The notes under the pieces: model-generated
Database searches by the model: none
Seen by the model: the letters and a program-made list of their open reading frames with translations, nothing else
What the model was told of the DNA's origin: nothing
Made by a program: the position numbers and the translations under genes
DNA from: Arthrobacter sp. UKPF54-2
GTDB taxonomy: Bacteria > Actinomycetota > Actinomycetes > Actinomycetales > Micrococcaceae
Assembly (NCBI RefSeq): GCF_007858535.1
Contig: NZ_CP040174.1
Location: 3,162,001 to 3,226,000 of the forward strand
Reading direction: 5' to 3'
Length of the DNA: 64,000 nucleotides
Shown here: piece by piece, positions 58,651 through 64,000 of the stretch
How the letters are laid out: every line of letters starts with the position of its first letter
Numbering within the stretch: the stretch's first letter is position 1

Positions 58651-60623
58651 TGGATGTCCTGCAGTTTCTTGGCTTCTTCGGAGGATTTCAGCTGCCATGG
58701 CACGCTGGCGACCATGACGCCGGGCTCGAAGTGCAGCCGGGTCTTGATCCGCAGCGCCGTCTGGTTGTGCACCAGCTGCTCCCACCACTTGCCCACGACG
58801 TATTCGGGGATGTACACGACGATCAGGTCCCGCGGGGAGTCGCGGCGCATGTTCTTGATGTACTCCATGATCGGCGTGACGGTCTCACGGAACGGGCTCG
58901 CCAGTACCGTTAGCGGCACCGGGATCTCCAGTTTCTCCCAGTCCGCGAGGGTCTGTTCCGTCTCCTCCGGGCTGATGTCCACCGTGATGGCGTCCAGCCG
59001 GGAGGGCCGTGAGGCGCGGGCGTAGGCCAGCGCCCGGAGGACGGGTTTGCGGACGTGCGAGACGAGCAGCACGGCGTGCACCCGGGTGGGAAGAGCGCGC
59101 GGCGAGGAGTCCTCATCGACGGCGAGCTCCTTGGCCACGTTGTCGTAGTGCGCCCGGATGCTCCACATGATCAGGAAGAGGATGAACATGGCCAGCAGGG
59201 CGATCCAGGCACCCTGTTCGAACTTCGTGATCAGCACAATCACCAGGACCAGGCCGGTCATGCCGAAGCCGATCGTGTTGATGGTGCGGGACTTGAGCAT
59301 CCGCAGCTTCGTGGCGGCGTCCTTGGCGAGCTTCAGCTCGCGGCCCCAGTGCCTGATCATGCCGAGCTGGCTCAGGGTGAAGGAAATGAAGACGCCCACG
59401 ATGTAGAGCTGGATGAGCTTGGTGACATCCGCGTCGAAGGAGATGATCAGCACCAGCGCGCCGGCGGCCAGCGCCAGCACACCGTTGCTGAACGCGAGCC
59501 GGTCGCCGCGGGTGCGGAGCTGGCGCGGCAGGTAGCCGTCCTGGGCGAGGATCGAGCCGAGGACCGGGAAGCCGTTGAAGGCGGTGTTGGAGGCGAACAC
59601 CAGGATCACGCCGGTGGCGGCGACCACAATGTAGAACGGGATCGAGCCGGCGCCGAAGACGGTCTGGGCGATCTGGCTGATCGCCGGGTTCTGGATGTAG
59701 TCCTCGGGCAGCGGCTTGCCGTCCAGCAGGAACTCCTTGGCCGGGTCCAGCACAATGTGCACCTTGGTGGCGTTGGCCAGGTAGATGATGCCGGCCAGCA
59801 TGGAGGCCGCGATCACGCCGAGCAGCAGCAGCGTGGTGGCCGCGTTCTTGCTCTTGGGTTTCTGGAAGTTCGGCACACCGTTGCTGATCGCCTCGACGCC
59901 GGTCAGGGCGGCGGCGCCCGAGGAGAACGCCCGGAGCAGCAGGAACGCGCCCGCCAGGCCCACCATCCCCTCGTCGAAGCCGGCGGCCGGGACGATCTCG
60001 AACGCGGCCGACGGCGCCTGGCCCAGCTGGCCGGTGGCGGCCTGGAACATGCCGACGGCGGTCATGCCGAGGATCGAGAACATAAAGATGTAGGTCGGTA
60101 CCGCGAAGACCGTGCCGGCTTCGCGGATGCCGCGCAGGTTCACCAGGGCCAGGATGACGACGCCGATCGTGGCGATCGCGGCTTGCTGTCCGTGCAGCGA
60201 GGGCACGGCAGTGGTGAGGTAGGCCGCGGCCGAGGACATCGACACCGCGACGGTGAGGACGTAGTCAACCAGCAGGGCCGAGGCGACGGTGAGGCCGGCG
60301 TACTTGCCCAGGTTTTCGTTGGCGATCTCGTAGTCGCCGCCGCCGGAGGGGTAGGCGTGGACGTTCTGGCGGTACGAGGCCACCACGGTCAGCAGCACCA
60401 CCATCACGGCCAGGCCCACCCAGGGCGAGAAGGCCACGGCGCTGACGCCGGCCAGGGCCAGGGTCAGCAGGATTTCGTCCGGTGCGTACGCCACCGAGGA
60501 GAGCGCATCGGAGGCGAAAATGGGGAGCGCGATCCGCTTGGGCAGCAGGGTGTGGGCCAGACGGTCGTTCCGGAAGGGCCTGCCTACCAGCACCCGTTTC
60601 ACGGCATTGAAAATTGTCAGCAC
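58647..60623 (-). CDS. KimA-like APC-superfamily potassium transporter
   Basis: A 658-residue membrane protein with about 12 helices up to 480, then a cytoplasmic domain (AVLLVSHVRKPVLRALAYARAS, VVYIPEYVVGKWWEQLVHNQ) of the type that binds regulators in KimA/YdaO proteins. The transport core has SDALSSVAYAPDEIL and SGGGDYEIANENLG. B. subtilis KimA is a c-di-AMP-controlled K+ importer; I infer the same class here. The GTG start at 60623 has no ribosome binding site, and a promoter ends 6 nt before it, so the mRNA is probably leaderless. Two TrkA-type genes are divergent. Confidence 0.87.
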   Translation of the reverse strand: MLTIFNAVKRVLVGRPFRNDRLAHTLLPKRIALPIFASDALSSVAYAPDEILLTLALAGVSAVAFSPWVGLAVMVVLLTVVASYRQNVHAYPSGGGDYEIANENLGKYAGLTVASALLVDYVLTVAVSMSSAAAYLTTAVPSLHGQQAAIATIGVVILALVNLRGIREAGTVFAVPTYIFMFSILGMTAVGMFQAATGQLGQAPSAAFEIVPAAGFDEGMVGLAGAFLLLRAFSSGAAALTGVEAISNGVPNFQKPKSKNAATTLLLLGVIAASMLAGIIYLANATKVHIVLDPAKEFLLDGKPLPEDYIQNPAISQIAQTVFGAGSIPFYIVVAATGVILVFASNTAFNGFPVLGSILAQDGYLPRQLRTRGDRLAFSNGVLALAAGALVLIISFDADVTKLIQLYIVGVFISFTLSQLGMIRHWGRELKLAKDAATKLRMLKSRTINTIGFGMTGLVLVIVLITKFEQGAWIALLAMFILFLIMWSIRAHYDNVAKELAVDEDSSPRALPTRVHAVLLVSHVRKPVLRALAYARASRPSRLDAITVDISPEETEQTLADWEKLEIPVPLTVLASPFRETVTPIMEYIKNMRRDSPRDLIVVYIPEYVVGKWWEQLVHNQTALRIKTRLHFEPGVMVASVPWQLKSSEEAKKLQDIQ

Positions 60624-60629
60624 CAGACA

Positions 60630-60658
60630 AAGCTAGTCTGATTCGGGTCCGATGTCAT
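60630..60658 (-). promoter_or_regulatory. Promoter of the KimA-like gene, leaderless arrangement
   Basis: On the minus strand ATGACA (60653-60658) and TAGCTT (60630-60635) are exactly 17 nt apart. Only 6 nt separate the -10 from the GTG start codon, so transcription should begin at or next to it. The -35 matches TTGACA at five of six positions. Confidence 0.65.
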
Positions 60659-60791
60659 GACGGCGGAGCCCGCTCACCAGCGGCCCGCGGCCCGCGCCGG
60701 TCAACAAGGGCTGCGGGTCCGCTCCGGCCGGTACAGTTTTACGCAGCAGCAAACCGCAGCAGCACAAGAGAGAACGCTTGAGGAGGCACGT

Positions 60792-61463
60792 GTGGCGCAC
60801 TTCGTGATCATGGGTTGTGGCCGTGTTGGGGCGACCCTGGCGCACACACTGGAGGACGCCGGCCATTCGGTCGCGATCATCGACCAGGACGACCGCGCTT
60901 TCCGCCGGCTGCGGACCGGCTTTTCCGGCCGCAAGGTCACCGGCGTCGGCTTTGACCGGGAAACGCTCAAGCAGGCCGGCGTCGAGGAGGCCTACGCCTT
61001 CGCCGCCGTGTCCAGCGGTGACAATTCCAACATCCTGGCCACCCGGGTGGCCCGCGAAACGTTCCACGTCCCGCACGTCGTGGCGCGGATCTACGACCCG
61101 GGCCGCGCGGAGATCTACCAGCGGCTCGGCATCCCCACGGTCGCCGCGGTGCGCTGGAGCGCGGACCAGGTGCTGCGCCGCATCCTGCCCGAGCAGCACC
61201 TCGCCGGCGACTTCCGCGACCCGTCCGGCCGGCTGGTGCTCGCCGAGGTGGACGTGGACGCCGGCTGGATCGGCCACCCGCTCTCCGCGATCGAAAAGGC
61301 CGCCGACATCCGCATCGCCTATCTCACCCGCTTCGGCGAGGGCATCCTCCCCGGACCCGGAACCCTGTACCAGGACGGCGACACCGTCCACGCCATGCTA
61401 AGCGTGGACCGCACCTCCGAGGTCGCCCACATTCTTGCCAAATCCCCCGCCAAGGAGTCCTAA
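60792..61463 (+). CDS. TrkA-N/TrkA-C potassium regulatory protein, first copy
   Basis: A 223-residue RCK protein: NAD(P)-binding VIMGCGRVGATLAHTLEDAGHSV, DQDD for the ribose, then an RCK-C domain near 140-220. Such proteins gate Trk/Ktr/CeoBC potassium systems. The GTG at 60792 is 5 nt after AGGAGG, which fixes the start. The following TrkA gene starts at the next base after the stop, and both are divergent from the KimA-like transporter. Confidence 0.92.
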   Translation: MAHFVIMGCGRVGATLAHTLEDAGHSVAIIDQDDRAFRRLRTGFSGRKVTGVGFDRETLKQAGVEEAYAFAAVSSGDNSNILATRVARETFHVPHVVARIYDPGRAEIYQRLGIPTVAAVRWSADQVLRRILPEQHLAGDFRDPSGRLVLAEVDVDAGWIGHPLSAIEKAADIRIAYLTRFGEGILPGPGTLYQDGDTVHAMLSVDRTSEVAHILAKSPAKES

Positions 61464-62234
61464 GTGAAAGTCGTCATCGTCGGGGCGGGCAGCGTCGGTT
61501 CCTCGATCGCCCGTGAACTGCTGGCCCACAAACACGAAATCCTGCTGATCGACCTCAAGCCGGAGGTGATCGGCCGCAGCGGGCTGCGCGGCGCGCACTG
61601 GCTGGTTGGCGACGCCTGTGAACTCAGCACGCTCAAGGACGCCCGGCTGGAGGACGCCGACGTCGTGGTGTCCGCGACCGGCGACGACAAGGTGAACCTG
61701 GTGGTGTCGCTGCTGGCCAAGACCGAATTCGGCGTCGGCCGGACCGTGGGCCGGGTCAACAACCCGAAGAACGACTGGATGTTCGACGACTCCTGGGGCG
61801 TCGACGTCGCGGTCAACACCCCGCAACTGATGACCGCGCTGGTGGAGGAAGCCGTGGAAATCGGCGACCTGGTCCGGCTGCTGACCCTGCAGACCGGGGT
61901 GTCCTCGCTGGTGGAGTTCACGGTGCCGCACGACTCCCACGTGATCGGCCTGACCGTGGGTGATATCGACTGGCCCGAGGACGCCACCCTGGTGGCGATC
62001 CTGCGCGACCAGGCGCCGATCACGCCCAGCCGTGACGATGTGATTGACGGCGGCGACGAGCTGTTCTTCGTCACCACGATCGCCGCGGAGGACGGGCTGC
62101 GCGGCCTGCTCTCCGCTCCGGAGTCCGACGTCGACACCGCCGGGGAGCCGTCCGGTGCGGGCCAGCACCCGGCCGCCGTCGAACCGCACGGCCGCGAGAC
62201 CCAGCCCGCCGGCGACGACGGCTTCGAGGGCTGA
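61464..62234 (+). CDS. TrkA-N/TrkA-C potassium regulatory protein, second copy
   Basis: A 256-residue RCK protein with KVVIVGAGSVGSSIARELLAHKHEI at the start, IDLKPE for ribose contact and an RCK-C domain (DLVRLLTLQTGVSSLVEFTVPHDSHV split near 132-160). After residue 220 a hydrophilic, His/Pro/Gly-rich tail extends to the end. The GTG start directly follows the first copy's TAA. The two-gene order resembles CeoB-CeoC of mycobacteria. Confidence 0.92.
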   Translation: MKVVIVGAGSVGSSIARELLAHKHEILLIDLKPEVIGRSGLRGAHWLVGDACELSTLKDARLEDADVVVSATGDDKVNLVVSLLAKTEFGVGRTVGRVNNPKNDWMFDDSWGVDVAVNTPQLMTALVEEAVEIGDLVRLLTLQTGVSSLVEFTVPHDSHVIGLTVGDIDWPEDATLVAILRDQAPITPSRDDVIDGGDELFFVTTIAAEDGLRGLLSAPESDVDTAGEPSGAGQHPAAVEPHGRETQPAGDDGFEG

Positions 62235-62295
62235 TCCGCCCAAACAGCCCGCAGTTGGTGCCGCGTCCAGGGCTGGAAACGGCAACAGCTGCGGG

Positions 62296-63000
62296 TCAGC
62301 TGGGTTCGACCGGCTCCTCGGCGGGGGCCGGCGCGGGGCGGGTGAGCAGCCAGGCCACCCACATGCCCAGGATGTACAGCGGTGCGCCCATCAGCAGGCG
62401 GGTGGTGGCGAGGCCGGCGAGGCCCTGCTCCCCCATGAAATACAGCGGGACCTGGACGAGCAGGCGGAGGACCAGCACCGAGATGATCACCCAGGTGCCG
62501 ATGCGGTACGCCTTGACCCTGGCCGGGTGCTTGCGCCAGTCCAGGCCTTCGTTCCGGATGAACCCGAAAAGGAGCCCGGCGAACGGCCACCGCACCGCGA
62601 TCGAGATGGACATCGCGACGATGTACCCGAGGTTGGTGAAGAACCCGAGCACGTAGAAGTCCTCGGCTTTGCCGGTGGAATTCGCCAGCCAGGCCGAGAG
62701 CCCGACGCCGACAATGCCGGCCAGCGCCTGCGTCAGCGGTTTGCGCTGGAGAAGCCGCGCGACGGTGAACGCCGCGGCCACGGCCAGCGCGGCGACGAGG
62801 GCCAGCGGAAGGTCGCGGGCGACGGTGAATGCGACCAGGAACACCAGCCCGGGCAGGATGCTCTCGGCGATGCCCTGGACGCCGCCGGCGCTCTTGAGCA
62901 CGTCAATGTTGCCGTTGCCGGAGCGGTGCAGGCCTGCCTTGGCCGCATAGCCTTCGGCGAGCTGGGCCACGGTGGGCTGCTGGTCTTCGGGGGTGCTCAT
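62296..63000 (-). CDS. DUF3159 family membrane protein
   Basis: A 234-residue protein with five to six helices between 48 and 225 and a 45-residue cytoplasmic N-terminus. Typical family segments are GGVQGIAESILPGLVFLVAF (helix 1) and RNEGLDWRKHPARVKAYRIG, a charged loop. Function unknown; it is an actinobacterial membrane family. Its ATG overlaps the OB-fold gene stop by 4 nt, consistent with the common DUF3710-OB-DUF3159 order. It is convergent with the second TrkA gene. Confidence 0.88.
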   Translation of the reverse strand: MSTPEDQQPTVAQLAEGYAAKAGLHRSGNGNIDVLKSAGGVQGIAESILPGLVFLVAFTVARDLPLALVAALAVAAAFTVARLLQRKPLTQALAGIVGVGLSAWLANSTGKAEDFYVLGFFTNLGYIVAMSISIAVRWPFAGLLFGFIRNEGLDWRKHPARVKAYRIGTWVIISVLVLRLLVQVPLYFMGEQGLAGLATTRLLMGAPLYILGMWVAWLLTRPAPAPAEEPVEPS

Positions 63001-63410
63001 TGCTCCTCCTGGCGGGAGAGAATTTCGTAGCGCGGATTGAACATGGTGGGCAGCCCGTCACGCACCGTGACCATCCCCTCGAGCCGGAGCTCCAGGCCGG
63101 CCTTGACGCCGGGGATCCGGCGGCGGCCCAGCCAGATCACGCGGAGCCGGTCCGCGGCGACGGCGGGTCCCTTGCGCCGGACCCCGGCCTGGCCTGACGG
63201 CCCGGCCTGCCCGGCCGCTCGGACGGCTGCGGGGCGGGCCTTGGGCGGCGGGGCGTCATGGTCGGTGATGATGGCGGTGAAGGCGGCCACCTCGCCGGCC
63301 GGGGCATACGTCACGGACTCGATGAAGCCGCGGCACAGCACGCGGCCGCGCTCCGGGAGCCCCCGCACCGGGACGGCGGCGGCTGGTTCCTTGCCGGAGG
63401 CATCAACCAA
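62997..63410 (-). CDS. OB-fold nucleic-acid-binding domain protein
   Basis: A protein of about 137 residues. The recognisable part is RGFIESVTYAPAGEVAAFTAIITDHD, a basic linker rich in Pro/Ala/Arg, and LRVIWLGRRRIPGVKAGLELRLEGMVTVRDGLPTMFNPRYEIL, read as OB-fold strands. The start is not fixed: I use TTG at 63410, which overlaps the DUF3710 gene, but a GTG near 63375 is possible. Small actinobacterial OB-fold proteins of this kind sit between DUF3710 and DUF3159. Function unknown. Confidence 0.75.
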   Translation of the reverse strand: MVDASGKEPAAAVPVRGLPERGRVLCRGFIESVTYAPAGEVAAFTAIITDHDAPPPKARPAAVRAAGQAGPSGQAGVRRKGPAVAADRLRVIWLGRRRIPGVKAGLELRLEGMVTVRDGLPTMFNPRYEILSRQEEQ

Positions 63411-64000
63411 TCTGGGTAATCTCCGGTCCGCGCTCGGGCTGGTCAAACTCGGGGGCACCCTGCGGCGCCGCGGCGCCGGAGTCGCGCGGCAGGCGGAGCT
63501 GCAGCAGGTCGCGCGGGGGCATCGGGTTCTCGCCGCGCACCACAACAATCTGGCGGAAGAGGTCCTCGAGTCCGGCGGCGGCGTTGCGGTCCAGCGCGGC
63601 TTCCCCGCCGAGGACGCCGCGGAGGAACCAGCGGGGGCCGTCGACGCCGATGAACCGGGCCACGCGGTAGCCCTCGCTGCCGTCGCCGGCAGGCAGCTTC
63701 GCGACGAGTTCAATGCCGAAGTGGCCCTCGATCTCGTCGACCTGGCCGCCCTGGCTGCCCACGGACTGGCCGATCTGCTCGCGGATTTCGTCCCAGAGGC
63801 CCTCGGAGCGGGGCGCTGCGAAAGCCTGCAGCTGCAGGCTGGAGCCTTCCAGGTCCATGGTCACGGCGACGACGCGCTGGGTGGCTTCCTCGACTTCCAG
63901 CCGGAGCTGCAGTCCTTCGCGCGGGGCAATCAGCAGGGCGCCGAGGTCCACGTAGCCGTCCTGGTTGTCGATTTCCGAGGCGTCATACGGGCCGGACCCG
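63403..64000 (-). CDS. DUF3710 family protein (5' end outside window)
   Basis: The visible 198 residues read DASEIDNQDGYVDLGALLIAPREG, EEATQRVVAVTMDLEGSSLQLQAFAAPRSEGLW, YRVARFIGVDGPRWFLRGVL and ENPMPPRDLLQLRLP: the DUF3710 signature. The frame stays open to the end of the window at 64000, so the start lies beyond it; a GTG at 63951 is internal. Function unknown; the gene is common in actinobacteria upstream of an OB-fold gene. Confidence 0.88.
   Translation of the reverse strand, partial: GSGPYDASEIDNQDGYVDLGALLIAPREGLQLRLEVEEATQRVVAVTMDLEGSSLQLQAFAAPRSEGLWDEIREQIGQSVGSQGGQVDEIEGHFGIELVAKLPAGDGSEGYRVARFIGVDGPRWFLRGVLGGEAALDRNAAAGLEDLFRQIVVVRGENPMPPRDLLQLRLPRDSGAAAPQGAPEFDQPERGPEITQIG

Noticed and set aside
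60624..60791. Possible ydaO/c-di-AMP riboswitch before the KimA-like gene
   Set aside because: The predicted promoter leaves no leader RNA, and I do not see the conserved ydaO core sequences in the gap.

Overview
The window is high-GC actinobacterial chromosome, most like Arthrobacter/Pseudarthrobacter (Micrococcaceae). This rests on family content and gene order: a trp cluster carrying the actinobacterial Trp-associated membrane protein, DUF3000, DUF3159, DUF3710, DUF6421, TIGR03085 and MT0933-like proteins, and frequent GTG/TTG starts with 4-nt start/stop overlaps. The genus is my inference from recall, not a database result. No insertion sequence, prophage, CRISPR array or replication origin is visible. 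Almost everything is core metabolism or housekeeping.

Layout. 1-7300 (minus strand): pyruvate kinase (cut by the window edge) and glutamate synthase gltB-gltD. 7564-15032 (minus): hisI, trpE, a Trp-associated membrane protein, a small membrane protein, trpC, trpB, trpA, lgt. 15177-18071 (plus): TIGR03085 protein, a shortened DUF2306 membrane protein and a membrane-anchored hydrolase, inserted between his genes. 18105-24260 (minus): an FMN riboswitch driving ribD-ribE-ribB-ribA-ribH, followed by hisE-hisG-hisF; a short leader ORF overlaps the ribD start. 24350-29058 (minus): rpe, rsmB, fmt, def and a PD-(D/E)XK-like protein. 29145-30240: six tRNA genes, one on the minus strand and five on the plus strand.

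30370-35239: MT0933-like protein, zapE, sseA, SufE-like protein, YbaK-like deacylase and an alpha/beta hydrolase. 35358-41991 (plus): hypothetical protein, msrB, DUF6421-SDR pair, threonine aldolase, DUF3000 and an RNase D-like HRDC protein. 42010-45567 (plus): fadA-fadB behind a promoter with a perfect 16-bp palindrome. 45616-45906: a 3'-truncated VOC gene. 46003-51194 (minus): aldo/keto reductase, nucleoside hydrolase and a three-gene ECF transporter, read as a nucleoside or nucleobase salvage unit. 51271-54196: small HhH protein, hypothetical protein and dxs. 54331-57144: aconitase behind an iron-box-like palindrome. 57304-62234: RNA methyltransferase and a KimA-like potassium permease (predicted leaderless) divergent from two TrkA-type regulators. 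62296-64000: DUF3159, OB-fold and DUF3710 genes.

Functional threads are amino-acid synthesis (Glu, Trp, His), riboflavin, isoprenoid precursors, formyl-Met handling (fmt/def), sulfur transfer and repair, fatty-acid oxidation, TCA and potassium homeostasis. I see no clearly new multi-gene system. The best leads are regulatory: the ribD leader ORF, the acnA and fadAB operators, the probable CTG start of the nucleoside hydrolase, and the leaderless KimA-like gene.
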